In this document: piece after piece, positions 34,501-43,242 of the stretch | Numbering within the stretch: the stretch's first letter is position 1 | Layout of the letters: the number at the start of each line of letters is the position of its first letter | From: Bacteroidota bacterium | Lineage (GTDB): Bacteria > Bacteroidota > Rhodothermia > Rhodothermales > Rubricoccaceae | Length of the DNA: 64,000 nt | NCBI GenBank assembly: GCA_039821555.1 | Contig: JBCBNX010000007.1 | Location: 61,356-125,355, forward strand | Direction of reading: 5' to 3' | Translations under genes and position numbers: made by a program | The notes under the pieces: generated by a model | The model's input: only the letters and a program-made list of their open reading frames with translations | What the model was told of the DNA's origin: nothing | Database searches by the model: none

Positions 34501-35700
34501 ATGCGCTTTGTCCTCGCTGCCCTCGCAGTCCTCGCCGGGACTCTCACCCCCCCACTCGCTGCCCAAGACGACGTTCGCTTTGCCCCCGGCACCGTTGTCT
34601 CCGTGGAGGGCGACACGCTGCGCGGGGAGATCGCACTCGTGCCTGACTTCGAAAAGATGCGCGGCGTCACCTTCCGCGCCACCCCTAGCGCTGCCCCCGC
34701 CACCTTCACCCACCGCGAGGCCCAGAGCTACCAGATCGACGGCGGCACCCGTTTCGTGCATCGCTGGATCGACTTCAACACGGAAGGGACCCGCGGGGCT
34801 CACACGTTCCTGCGTGAACTCGTCCCAGGCCCTCGCACGCTGTACGTGCACCACCTCGACACCGGCGCGGACACGTACTACATCGAGGGGACCGACTTCC
34901 CCATCGAGGGGCTCTTTGAGGTCACGTCCCAGCGTGGACCTACCCAGTCACGGCAATTGAAGCTGTGGGTCGGCACGCTCAATCGGGCCTTCCAGTCGTG
35001 TCGCGCCCTGCTGGACGGCGTGGCAGAGGCGCGCTACAGGGAGCGCGACCTTGTCGACCTCACGGTGCAGTACAACACGTGCGCAGAGCCCGGTTATCGC
35101 TTCACGCCGCGTCTTGACCGCGTGGACCAGCAATCGGGCTACGCGCTGCACTTCGCCGTGGAGGGGAGCTTTGGGGTGGAGCGGTTGGCCGCCTCGTTCG
35201 TCCTCGACACGGCGCTGGAGGAGGCCGATGCGTTCCGCTCGACCTATGCACTGCGCGGAGTTGGTCTCATCGAAGTCAAGGCGTGGCCGAACACGTGGTA
35301 CGGCGTGGTCGAGTTGGGCCTCGAGAATTACGGCCCGTACGAACGCCTTGAGGAACGGTCGGACGTCCCGAACTATGATCCGCTCTACCTCTCTCTTGGC
35401 CTCGGCGCCCAGTACGACTTCTCTGCGGCCCCAGTCGCTCCGTTTCTACGTGCTACCTACGTCCTCGGATGGACGGTTGCAGGACAGCAGCAGGCCACGC
35501 TTAGGCGCGAGGCGAACGCGCTGGGTGGCTTCACGCTCACTGGTGGCGTGGTCTGGGACGTGACACCCTCGCGCGGCCTGTCCTTCGGCGTGCGAGCCAG
35601 TTGGCTCGACTTCTCCGATGAGTTTATCTACATCCCGTTCGGGGACAACAAGATTGGGCGGCATACCACCTATGCAGGCGTGCTCGGCATCCGGCTCTGA
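34501..35700 (+). CDS. outer-membrane beta-barrel protein
   Basis: 399 residues with signal peptide (MRFVLAALAVLAGTLTPPLAAQ). The first 200 mature residues include a beta-sandwich region of the kind seen in Bacteroidota outer-membrane proteins (VVSVEGDTLRGEIALVPDF). The C-terminal half has barrel strands (YALHFAVEGSFGVERLAASFVL, GLGAQYDFS, LGGFTLTGGVVWDVTPS) and ends in the strand TTYAGVLGIRL with a final aromatic/hydrophobic pattern. Substrate unknown. It converges with gldN, with a terminator hairpin between them. Confidence 0.78.
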   Translation: MRFVLAALAVLAGTLTPPLAAQDDVRFAPGTVVSVEGDTLRGEIALVPDFEKMRGVTFRATPSAAPATFTHREAQSYQIDGGTRFVHRWIDFNTEGTRGAHTFLRELVPGPRTLYVHHLDTGADTYYIEGTDFPIEGLFEVTSQRGPTQSRQLKLWVGTLNRAFQSCRALLDGVAEARYRERDLVDLTVQYNTCAEPGYRFTPRLDRVDQQSGYALHFAVEGSFGVERLAASFVLDTALEEADAFRSTYALRGVGLIEVKAWPNTWYGVVELGLENYGPYERLEERSDVPNYDPLYLSLGLGAQYDFSAAPVAPFLRATYVLGWTVAGQQQATLRREANALGGFTLTGGVVWDVTPSRGLSFGVRASWLDFSDEFIYIPFGDNKIGRHTTYAGVLGIRL

Positions 35701-35768
35701 GCGGTGCCATCGTGGCCGCGTCATCGGGAACGGAGATCCTCTAAATACGAAGTCCCCAGATATAAATA

Positions 35769-35805
35769 GGCGGAGTGCGCCCAGGTAGAAACAGCGCACC
35801 CCGCC
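35769..35805 (-). terminator. hairpin between the outer-membrane protein gene and gldN
   Basis: GGCGG-A-GTGCGC (35769-35780) pairs with GCGCAC-C-CCGCC (35794-35805) across a 13-nt loop. The A/C mismatch on the plus strand becomes a U.G wobble in minus-strand RNA, so the hairpin is better formed in the gldKLMN transcript, although plus-strand transcripts also meet it. It lies 67 bp downstream of gldN. Confidence 0.6.
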
Positions 35806-35872
35806 TTGGAATCCCGGCGAAGCCAGGAACTTGGTGCTTGAGCGCAAAGCCTGCGCGCAAGCGATCCGGTTG

Positions 35873-36523
35873 CTAGTCGATGAAGCGACGAATCACGTTC
35901 ACGAGACGGACACGCTCGCGCTCGGACTCGGCCTCCTCGTAGATCACGTACTGCCCGTTTTCGCCGTAGCGGACGATCACGGCGTCCGAGGTCTTGGCGA
36001 GTTGGTGCATGGCGATCTGGTCGCGGAAGGGCTTGAAGGCCGCCTCGTTGTAGCGCATGTTCGTGCCGCTGTTGTTGAGGAGCCGCTTCAGCGTAGTGTT
36101 CTCTCCATCGACGTAGAGGACGGGGATGTCCACATCGGCGTACTCCCCATCGGGGCGGTAGATGAAGAAGATCTCCTCGATGCTCGACCGGAAGCCACGC
36201 GAGTTGCCTTCCATGCGGTAGGTGATGAAGACGCGGTTGGCGCTGCTGAGGAAGAGGCCCTCGTAGCTGAGGTCATCCTCGATCTGAGCGAGCGTGTAGG
36301 TCGTCTCGTCCTCGCGGTCGCGACGGACCTGGAGGTCGTCGGTCTCGATGTAGGCGACGAGCGAGTCGAGGAAAACGCCAGTGACGTTCTGCTCGTTCTC
36401 GCGCTCCACGGGGACGATGATCTCGACGGTCTGGCGCCAGTTGCCCTGGGCCAACATGGCCTGGGCCAGGAGGAGCGGCGCGACGAGCGCCACCAGGGCC
36501 AGACGACGGAGGGTGGTAGACAT
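35873..36523 (-). CDS. gldN: T9SS ring protein GldN
   Basis: 216 residues, short for GldN (about 290-300 in Flavobacterium). Signal peptide MSTTLRRLALVALVAPLLLA, then VEIIVPVERENEQNVTGVFL. The family pattern is followed by RDREDETTYTLAQIEDDLSYEGLFLSSANR, KRLLNN and YNEAAFKPFRDQIAMHQLA. With GldK it builds the periplasmic ring of the type IX secretion system. The start at 36523 is chosen for the signal peptide; an upstream reading from 36592 would add an unlikely basic tail. It follows gldM after a 71-bp gap holding a hairpin. Last gene of the gldKLMN cluster. Confidence 0.85.
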   Translation of the reverse strand: MSTTLRRLALVALVAPLLLAQAMLAQGNWRQTVEIIVPVERENEQNVTGVFLDSLVAYIETDDLQVRRDREDETTYTLAQIEDDLSYEGLFLSSANRVFITYRMEGNSRGFRSSIEEIFFIYRPDGEYADVDIPVLYVDGENTTLKRLLNNSGTNMRYNEAAFKPFRDQIAMHQLAKTSDAVIVRYGENGQYVIYEEAESERERVRLVNVIRRFID

Positions 36524-36552
36524 AATGCAGTCGGGTCGGTGAGGCCGAAGCT

Positions 36553-36581
36553 CCGTGCCCCGGCACAGCGCCGGAGCACGG
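36553..36581 (-). other. intercistronic hairpin between gldM and gldN
   Basis: CCGTGC-C-CCGGC (36553-36564) pairs with GCCGG-A-GCACGG (36570-36581) across a 5-nt loop. The single C/A mismatch becomes a G.U wobble in minus-strand RNA, so the stem is meant for the gldM-gldN transcript. It lacks a T-run and could be a processing or stability element setting the gldN-to-gldM ratio. Confidence 0.5.
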
Positions 36582-36594
36582 GGTTCGGGCATGC

Positions 36595-37587
36595 TTACGA
36601 AATCGTGAAGCTGAACGTGCGGCTGCCTTCGTTAAGCGAGACGCCAACGGACGTGCCTGCGTAGTTGAGACGATACACGTTGTTGAGTTGGACGATGATG
36701 CGGTCGCCGGGGCGCGCCGAGGCAAGGGCACGGATGGCAGGGAGGCGACCGCCGCTCAGGTTGTAGGTGCCGAGGCGCTCCGAGGCGGTGAGGCCGCGCC
36801 GGATGTACACCGTGGCACTCCCTACGCCGTAGCGAGCATCGCTCGGGTAACGCTGGGCAAACTCCTGGTCGGCTTGGACCGAGAAGTTGAGCGCGAAGCG
36901 TCCGCGCGGCAGGTTGTCGCCGTTGTTGACGGCGCGGCCTGCGTTGGCGACCCGGATCTCCGGACGCGGCGGGTCGATGACCGCGAACGACTTCGATCCC
37001 AGGAAGACGTTGCCGTCGGGACCTGGCGTCTCAACGCGGATGCCTGCGGTCTGCCCGCTGGGCGCGAGCGTGAGCGTGCGCGCCTCGGTGCCGTTGAGGA
37101 TGAGCGGCCGATCTTCCAGACCCGGCACGTCGATGCGGACCTCGTTGCGGCATTGGCGATAAAGCGCCACCTCGCCCGCGTTGACGGCGACGATCTCAGG
37201 TCGGCGCACCGTAAACGTGCCGGTGATCGGCACTTCGCGCGTGCCACCGCCGATCTGCGGGACGGTCATCGTTGCGGCATACTCGACCTCTTTGACGTCC
37301 TCGTTCTCCGCGAGGAGGTTGCCCGTCTCCATGACGAACATCGAGTCGCCCGAAGCCATGAACGCCTCCGAGCCGCTGAGCGAAAGGCCCTCGCCCGCGC
37401 CGACGGCGAGCATGGCGCGCGCCTGGAAGGGCTGGCCGAGCACGACCGTCTCCTCAGCGTCGAGGTAGGGCTGCACGTTGCCCACGGCGATGGTGCTGTC
37501 GTCCAGGTCGAACGTGCTCATCGCGTAGAGCAGGATGGGGAAGTACAACGCCAGCATGACGTTGTACCGCATGTCTTTTACAGACAT
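36595..37587 (-). CDS. gldM: T9SS motor protein GldM, short variant
   Basis: 330 residues against about 510 in Flavobacterium GldM. One N-terminal transmembrane helix (about 8-26, YNVMLALYFPILLYAM) is preceded by R7, a candidate for the conserved membrane Arg that pairs with GldL. The periplasmic part is beta-rich (PQIGGGTREVPITGTFTVRRP, PGLEDRPLILNGTEARTLTLAP, ARPGDRIIVQLNNVYRLNYAG), matching the C-terminal domains of GldM. The long helical first periplasmic domain (about 170 residues) seems to be missing. GldM transmits motion from GldL to the GldKN ring. It lies 18 bp after gldL. Confidence 0.82.
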   Translation of the reverse strand: MSVKDMRYNVMLALYFPILLYAMSTFDLDDSTIAVGNVQPYLDAEETVVLGQPFQARAMLAVGAGEGLSLSGSEAFMASGDSMFVMETGNLLAENEDVKEVEYAATMTVPQIGGGTREVPITGTFTVRRPEIVAVNAGEVALYRQCRNEVRIDVPGLEDRPLILNGTEARTLTLAPSGQTAGIRVETPGPDGNVFLGSKSFAVIDPPRPEIRVANAGRAVNNGDNLPRGRFALNFSVQADQEFAQRYPSDARYGVGSATVYIRRGLTASERLGTYNLSGGRLPAIRALASARPGDRIIVQLNNVYRLNYAGTSVGVSLNEGSRTFSFTIS

Positions 37588-37605
37588 AGGGATACCTCGT
37601 CGGTT

Positions 37606-38403
37606 TTAGGCGCGGGACACGTACGTTTCGGCGGACGCTCCGTCCTTGCCGTTCGTCGAGACGCCGGGGTTGTTGAACATGCGGAAGCGACGGGCGACCT
37701 GCTCCAGCTCGGAGCGGATGGCCTCGGCCTGCGTACCGGCGGCGCCCATTTCCTGGCTGAGGGCGTTCATGCCCTGGCCGAGGCGCTGCGCGTCTTGCGG
37801 CAGCGAGCCCGTTGCCGTCTGTGTTAGGGTCTGGCGCATCTGCGCCACCGACGTACGCGCCTGGCTCATCTCCTGGCTCATGCCACGCATCTCGGAGCCG
37901 AACTTCTGCACATCGCCCGAGAGCTCACCCATGACCTGTCCCAGGCCGGTCGTGAGCTGGCTCAGCTCGGTCGAGATGCCCGACTTCACCGAGGCAACGA
38001 GGGCCTGGTGGACCTCGGCGTTCATGCGCTTGTAGTCTTCGCCCATCGTCCCAAAGATGCGACGCACCTCGGTAGTAGCGATCTCCTGAACCTGGCGATA
38101 GAACTCTTCGGACTTCTCCGGCGAGTTGAGCAGGAGCGGCTCGCCCGCAGCACCGAGCGCCTTGGTGGGTGTCCCCTTGGCCGCGAGGCCCTGGATGAGC
38201 GCCAAGACGCCCATGGCCACGAAGGCGCCTGCTTCCCCGAGGAAGCCGACCAGGATGACGTCGTTGTAGTCGAAGCCGAGAACGGAGTCCCACTTGAGGA
38301 TCTTCGCGGTCACGCCGATGATGGCGAGGGCCCCGAAGACGCCCACGAGGAGACCAATGAACCCGTTCACGCGGGACATCGACTTGGATTGTGCTTCAGC
38401 CAT
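37606..38403 (-). CDS. gldL: T9SS motor protein GldL
   Basis: 265 residues. Two transmembrane helices: about 13-34 (NGFIGLLVGVFGALAIIGV) and about 48-71 (DVILVGFLGEAGAFVAMGVLAL). E57 in helix 2 matches the conserved glutamate needed for proton-driven motion in GldL. The cytoplasmic remainder (80-265) is helical and coiled-coil-like, with repeated MSQEMSQA/QMRQTLTQT segments. The product forms the inner-membrane motor with GldM. The start is MAEAQSKSMS, 43 bp after gldK. A complete gene in a canonical order K-L-M-N. Confidence 0.9.
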   Translation of the reverse strand: MAEAQSKSMSRVNGFIGLLVGVFGALAIIGVTAKILKWDSVLGFDYNDVILVGFLGEAGAFVAMGVLALIQGLAAKGTPTKALGAAGEPLLLNSPEKSEEFYRQVQEIATTEVRRIFGTMGEDYKRMNAEVHQALVASVKSGISTELSQLTTGLGQVMGELSGDVQKFGSEMRGMSQEMSQARTSVAQMRQTLTQTATGSLPQDAQRLGQGMNALSQEMGAAGTQAEAIRSELEQVARRFRMFNNPGVSTNGKDGASAETYVSRA

Positions 38404-38446
38404 TGTGTTCTACCTGTATTGTGGTTGGAGGGTGAGGGGGACGAGG

Positions 38447-40279
38447 CTACTGCCCCCCTCCGTTCTGGTCCCCGTTGTCGCTGGGCTGGCCGCCCTGGGG
38501 CGGGACCGGAGGCACGAAGCCGCCAGCCGGGTCGCTACCGCTCTGCGCCTGGCCTGGAGCGGGACCAAACTCGCTGCCGAGGTCCTTCGCGCAGCGGAAG
38601 CCGGTGTAGATGTTCGCGTCGTTCATGTCGAACGCCTCGCGGACGCCGACGCCGATGTAGAAGTCCTCGGCGGCCCAGGAGCCGCCACGCACGATGCGAC
38701 GCGCTTCACGGTCATCTACCCAGCGTGGGTTGAAGTCAGCGAGCACGCTGTAAGTCGGGTTGTACGCGTCGAGGGTCCACTCGGCGACGTTGCCGCTCAT
38801 GTTAAAGATGCCCCACGGCGAGGACGGGAAGGCGCCGACGGGAGCGGTGAACGCGTAGCCGTCCGCGGCATAGCCCGCGCGACCGGGGTTGTAGTTGGCG
38901 TAGTAGCCGCCGTTGGGCGCCTGCGGCGACTGGCCGGGCCACGGGTAGATGCCGCCCGACACGCCTGAGCGGGCGACGTACTCCCACTCTGCCTCGGTCG
39001 GGAGGCGCTTGCCCTGGCCCTGGCAATAGGCGTTGGCCTGGTCCCAGGTCACCGCCACCACGGGGTAGTCGTTGTAGGCCTGACCCAGGAAGTAAGACTG
39101 GAAGTTGGCGCGGCCACCGGCGTCCTGCCACGCCATCGAGTCCGGCGTCATCGCCTCCCGGGCCGACGGCGCGAGGCCCTGGAGCCACTGGCGGAACTGC
39201 ATGTTGGTCACCTCGAACTTGTCGATGAAGAACGAGGACACGGTGACGCGCTTGAAGCCCTGCGTCTGGAGGCCGAGTGGGTCCTCTTCGAAGAGGCCCA
39301 TCGTGTAGGTGCCGTCCGGAACCAAGACCATGTCGCCAGCCTGGCTCACGCCCGCGGGCTGGACGCCGCCGCCCTGGGGGAAGCCGCCCTGCTGGGGGAG
39401 GCCCACCGGCTGTGCCGCGGCGCCTCCGATAGCGGCCGCGCCCGGAACCTGGTAGGAGCCGCTGAGGGCTCCCTGCCGGGCGGCCGGGTCTGCTACGGTC
39501 CGGCCGACGGTACCCTGCACCGGCATACCCACCGACTGTCCCGACTGGACCGACGGCGCGTAGCCCGGTTGCCCTTCCGACGTGATGCCGGGCTGCGCCG
39601 ACACCGCGCCTCCGCCCGCCTGGGGCGTGCCATAGCTCGGCGCCGCCACCTGGCCTCCGCCAGCCGTCGCGTCGCGCGAGACAATCGTAGGATCCTGCTC
39701 AGGGAAGTCGCGGCGTGCGATCTGGCCCCGCTCGATAGCACGCTCCTCTGCGATGACCTCGGGGTCGTAGCGCGATGCCTTGGCAAAGGTGTAGTTCACG
39801 CCCACTGCTGGGAAGACGCCGAACCCAAGCTCTTGCAGGCCGTTGCGAGCTCCGGGCGACGGCGTGAGGTCACGGAAGAGCGTCCAGCGGGCTGCCAGCT
39901 CAAAGTTGAGAGCCACGCGCTCGTTGAGCGAGTAGTCCATGCCGATGCCCACCGGGATCACCGAGCGGTGGTCGTCACCGCTGAAGAAGAGGCCGAAGCC
40001 CGAGAAGACGTACGGCTCGAAGCGCTGCGCCCCGGAGAACGGACGCACGTTCATGGTCACCTCGGCGCTCGCCTCGTCGGTGTAGCCGAGCATCCCCTGT
40101 ACCTGGAAGAACTCGGCCAGCCAAATGCGGGAGCCAATCTGGAACCCGGCCTGCGTGACTGGATCTGCGTCCGGGGCCTGGGTCACAGCGGGGCCCGCTT
40201 TGAGGAGCAGCGACTGAGCGCCCACTGCAGGACCGAAGGCCAGCAGCAGCGCGAGGAGGAAAAACGTAGAGGTCTTCAT
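38447..40279 (-). CDS. gldK: GldK-like T9SS protein fused to an N-terminal beta-barrel domain
   Basis: 610 residues, longer than typical GldK (about 450). Signal peptide about 1-21 (LLLAFGPAVGAQ). Residues 22-170 look like an 8-stranded OmpA-type outer-membrane barrel (FQIGSRIWLAEFFQVQGMLGY, VIPVGIGMDYSLNERVALNF, LGFGVFPAVGVNYTF). Residues about 175-315 are a flexible Gly/Pro/Gln-rich linker. Residues about 316-585 are a SUMF1/formylglycine-type domain: FFIDKFEVTNMQFRQWL, VTWDQANAYCQGQGKRLPTEAEWE, FNMSGNVAEWTLDAYNP, IVRGGSWA, GFRCAKDL. The family's Cys is only partly kept, as in other GldK. It is not a lipoprotein, unlike usual GldK. It starts the K-L-M-N order. Role: outer-membrane-linked ring of T9SS, inferred. 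Confidence 0.85.
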   Translation of the reverse strand: MKTSTFFLLALLLAFGPAVGAQSLLLKAGPAVTQAPDADPVTQAGFQIGSRIWLAEFFQVQGMLGYTDEASAEVTMNVRPFSGAQRFEPYVFSGFGLFFSGDDHRSVIPVGIGMDYSLNERVALNFELAARWTLFRDLTPSPGARNGLQELGFGVFPAVGVNYTFAKASRYDPEVIAEERAIERGQIARRDFPEQDPTIVSRDATAGGGQVAAPSYGTPQAGGGAVSAQPGITSEGQPGYAPSVQSGQSVGMPVQGTVGRTVADPAARQGALSGSYQVPGAAAIGGAAAQPVGLPQQGGFPQGGGVQPAGVSQAGDMVLVPDGTYTMGLFEEDPLGLQTQGFKRVTVSSFFIDKFEVTNMQFRQWLQGLAPSAREAMTPDSMAWQDAGGRANFQSYFLGQAYNDYPVVAVTWDQANAYCQGQGKRLPTEAEWEYVARSGVSGGIYPWPGQSPQAPNGGYYANYNPGRAGYAADGYAFTAPVGAFPSSPWGIFNMSGNVAEWTLDAYNPTYSVLADFNPRWVDDREARRIVRGGSWAAEDFYIGVGVREAFDMNDANIYTGFRCAKDLGSEFGPAPGQAQSGSDPAGGFVPPVPPQGGQPSDNGDQNGGGQ

Positions 40280-40394
40280 AGATCGCGTGGGATCAGGTGA
40301 GGGTGGCGGGGCAACTGCGCCGAGAAGAAGGCAGAGTTGCAACAGGCGTAAGCGCCTGCGATGGCGGAGCGCCAGGAGTCAGGTGAGTGAGAAG

Positions 40395-41081
40395 CTAGAG
40401 GCGGAATCGGTAGCCCACGTGGATCGACGAGATCACATCGGGGCCGGTCGTGCGCCGCTGGGCGCTATCGAGGAAGTCAGACGTCATGAAGCGGATGCCG
40501 AAGCGCCAAGCGTCCTGCAAGATCATGGACACCGGGAACGTCAGGATAAAGCGCGGACTCGTCTGCTCGAACACGTAGCCCCGCGACTCCAACACGTCAG
40601 GCGTCGAAAAATTGTAGGTCGTCGACACCATCGTGGGTGCCACGCCAGCCTGGAGCCGCACGAACCCGGGCCGACCGAAGAGCCCGACCCGCAGGCCCGC
40701 GTTCACGTCGAAGGCGAAGACGTTCACCCCCATGCTGTTGTCCGCATCCACGTCGATGTTGAAGCGGTGGTAGACCAGGCCCGCCTCGGCCATGAACAAC
40801 GGCGAGAGGGCGCGGTCGGCGTGGACGGAGAGACTAAACTCAGCCAGCGCGAAGTATTCGATGGGGTTGCTCGAGGCATTGCGGTCAAGCTCGCCCTGGT
40901 AGACCCCGAGGCCGAGACCAAGCGTCAGGCCATCGATAGCGCCCCCTCCTTGAGCGTGTGCACCAGGCGTGCTTACCCCCAGGCCTGTCAGAAGGAGAAG
41001 GACGAACGCAAGCGATTGGGCGAGGCCGGGCTGCTCCTGAAGCCGTGCGGACTCACGCCGGGTGGGCGAGAACCAAGTCAT
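40395..41081 (-). CDS. outer-membrane beta-barrel protein upstream of gldK
   Basis: 228 residues with an N-terminal hydrophobic signal sequence (LAFVLLLLTGLGVSTPGAHAQ; somewhat long n-region). The mature part reads as barrel strands (LTLGLGLGVYQGELDRNA, IEYFALAEFSLSVHADRA, VNVFAFDVNAGLRVGLFGRP, FVRLQAGVAP) and ends in ISSIHVGYRFRL, a C-terminal aromatic strand. Its place directly before gldK is where PorP/SprF-type barrel proteins sit in other T9SS loci, but sequence evidence for PorP is lacking. A short hairpin CAGGCG/CGCCTG (40343-40358) lies between it and gldK. Confidence 0.75.
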   Translation of the reverse strand: MTWFSPTRRESARLQEQPGLAQSLAFVLLLLTGLGVSTPGAHAQGGGAIDGLTLGLGLGVYQGELDRNASSNPIEYFALAEFSLSVHADRALSPLFMAEAGLVYHRFNIDVDADNSMGVNVFAFDVNAGLRVGLFGRPGFVRLQAGVAPTMVSTTYNFSTPDVLESRGYVFEQTSPRFILTFPVSMILQDAWRFGIRFMTSDFLDSAQRRTTGPDVISSIHVGYRFRL

Positions 41082-41748
41082 GGGTGTGGATCGTGCGAGT
41101 ATGGAGGCTACGAAGCTCGGTAAAGAGCGGGCGGCTGCTTCCTCTCAGCGGGGTTATGACGACGCGGCAGGGCATCCCGACGGGGGTGTGGGGGCGATCG
41201 GGGCGCCACGCAGCGCGGTCAGCAGAGACTGTCAGGTGATTGGAGAAAGGGACGGGTGATGGGTCCACCGCCGTGGCATACGTCCCGCATGGATCATACC
41301 AGTTTTGAGACGCAGGACGAGACAACGGACGAGACGGGACAACCCATCCTGACGATCAATCGGGTTAGGGGGCAACGGACCGCACCTGTGGCTGCGGTCA
41401 TTCACCTCTAGGTGGTGGGGCGACACCTCTTCGCAACAGCGTTCTCGCACGGAACGCGCGGGGGCGACGCGACCCGGTAGGCCGCCGTTGCTTCTGCGAA
41501 GGTCACGGTGCTGTATGATAGGCACTTTTTTTCCTCCCCTCGGGCGGGTGGTTCTTTTTCACCTCTCCTGCGATCCCTCTCCTCGCTGTGAACGACCCGT
41601 GAACGCGGCTCCCTACCCACCTGATTGCGGGCTCTTGCGTTTTCTTCAAAATCCCAGCGACTACGCCACGCCCATCCATGGCCTGGACACGTGCCTGCCC
41701 CTCTGCACGCTACCGGCACGGCCATGTAGCGCCTGGACTACAACATGC
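41082..41748. other. 667-bp gene-free stretch upstream of the gld cluster
   Basis: Only short overlapping open frames of poor protein character are found on both strands. The stretch must contain the promoter of the 40395-41081 to gldN cluster. AT-rich patches occur near 41515-41530 (TATGATAGGCAC followed by a T-run) and near 41560. No clear consensus can be named. Confidence 0.5.
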
Positions 41749-43242
41749 CTACCCAGCACGTCCCGTGCGCCACTGCCGGAGCGCCCGTGCCCAAACGGCT
41801 TCATACGCTGCCTGACGCTGCAGAACGTAGGGTTGCCAGCCCGCCGGCTGCCCGAAATCGTCGACCCTCCTGAAGCTGAACGCCGTCGCGTCCTGGCGCA
41901 GCCCGCTTCCATAGTACCACGTCTCTCCCATGGGATCGAGCTCGACGTAGGCGGGCGGCCCCAGGAGAACGTAGAGCATGCCCCGGTCTGTCTTCCACCC
42001 TGCTTTCACGGTTGAGAAGCGGCGGTTGGCGTCCTCGACGCGCTCGTAGTAGAGACGGAGCACGTTGGCCGCCACCCGACGATCGCCCAGCAGCGCCCCC
42101 CAGAATGCGTCGAAGCGGGCGCGGCGCTCCTCCGGAGCCTCAGCCTCCAGGATGAAAGCGCGCTCGCGTTCATAGGCCATGAACGCGAGGCTCTCGATGA
42201 GGCCGTCCATGGTCTCCATGCGTGGATGCCCAGCGTCAAGCACGGTGAGATACCGGGCGGACACTGCTCCTAGCCCCTCGGGCTCCCCAATAGAGACTGC
42301 GATTTTGTAGAGCCCGGGCGTCATGGGCGGCACCATGAGGACATGGTCGGCAGCACCGCCTGCGTGCACAGCTTCACGCCGCGCCACCACAACACCATCG
42401 CGCATCCGGACGCCCTGGTAGGCAAGGGAACCACGTTGCGGACCCAGCCAGTGCGGCGGCCGCGCCACCGTCGTGTCGCTCGGCAGTCGCTCGACGTGTA
42501 GCGTGACTGGAAGGTCCGTTCCAGTGACTACCGTGGCCCGGACTCGGAGCGACTCGGGAGAAGTCGCCAGCGTTCGCCCGAGGTACGGCGCATACCCGTC
42601 GCCGTTTTTCCGCTCGAGTTGGAGGCGCCCGACGCGCACTTCAGTGTTCCAGTCTGGAGCGCTGGTGTCCGGCACCTCAATCCGTAGCTGCCTCACGGCT
42701 TCGCGCTGCGTACTTAGGTCGTCCAACCGTGCTTCGACTAGGTATAGCCCCGGCGCGAGCGCAAAGCGAGCTTCGTGCATCGCCGTTGTGAGGGAACGGA
42801 GCCCGTCGGCGGTGCTGGCGCTCAGGGTGTCCGCCCAAAGCTGCTCGCGCACTGTCGTTCGCGTTCCAGCAATTCGTACGAGCACCGATAGCTGGTAACG
42901 CACGCGGACGCGCTCCTCCTCGACCCCGTCCGCTTCGGCCACGAGGGTGCTCGGCTCGACGGCGACCAGCGCTTGCAGAGGAACCGTCTTAGCGCTGTCC
43001 ACATCGGATTCAACACCGGATTCAACATGCTCGGCGAGTAGCAGCCGGGCATCGAGGTCGAAGACCGGCTCGTCGGGGTCGTAGACGAGCGTACGACCGG
43101 CATCCACGTCGTCGAGGCGATCCGGCGCGGAGCAGGCTGCGAGGACTAGCGCCAACGCGCCCAGCCAGGGAATTACCCACCAGGTCAGGGACACACGGCC
43201 CCTCGTCCTGTCGGACAGCCTCGCGCGCCTGCTCCCCCTCAT
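41749..43242 (-). CDS. GWxTD-domain lipoprotein
   Basis: 497 residues. N-terminal membrane segment with lipobox ALALVLAAC at about residues 29-37 followed by SAPDRLDDV, so a lipoprotein. The C-terminal domain contains the diagnostic GWKTDRGMLYVLLGPP with the following PMGETWYYGSG segment. Most of the length is beta-sandwich (APGLYLVEARLDDLSTQREAV, TPGLYKIAVSIGEPEGL). GWxTD proteins are common in Bacteroidota and Acidobacteriota; function unknown. Its start overlaps the tpiA stop (ATGA), so it is translationally coupled to tpiA. Confidence 0.88.
   Translation of the reverse strand: MRGSRRARLSDRTRGRVSLTWWVIPWLGALALVLAACSAPDRLDDVDAGRTLVYDPDEPVFDLDARLLLAEHVESGVESDVDSAKTVPLQALVAVEPSTLVAEADGVEEERVRVRYQLSVLVRIAGTRTTVREQLWADTLSASTADGLRSLTTAMHEARFALAPGLYLVEARLDDLSTQREAVRQLRIEVPDTSAPDWNTEVRVGRLQLERKNGDGYAPYLGRTLATSPESLRVRATVVTGTDLPVTLHVERLPSDTTVARPPHWLGPQRGSLAYQGVRMRDGVVVARREAVHAGGAADHVLMVPPMTPGLYKIAVSIGEPEGLGAVSARYLTVLDAGHPRMETMDGLIESLAFMAYERERAFILEAEAPEERRARFDAFWGALLGDRRVAANVLRLYYERVEDANRRFSTVKAGWKTDRGMLYVLLGPPAYVELDPMGETWYYGSGLRQDATAFSFRRVDDFGQPAGWQPYVLQRQAAYEAVWARALRQWRTGRAG

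Noticed and set aside
41053..41725. Three overlapping minus-strand open frames in the gene-free region before the gld cluster
   Set aside because: Each is about 90-105 codons, rich in Arg and Pro and mutually overlapping, with no signal peptide or family motif.
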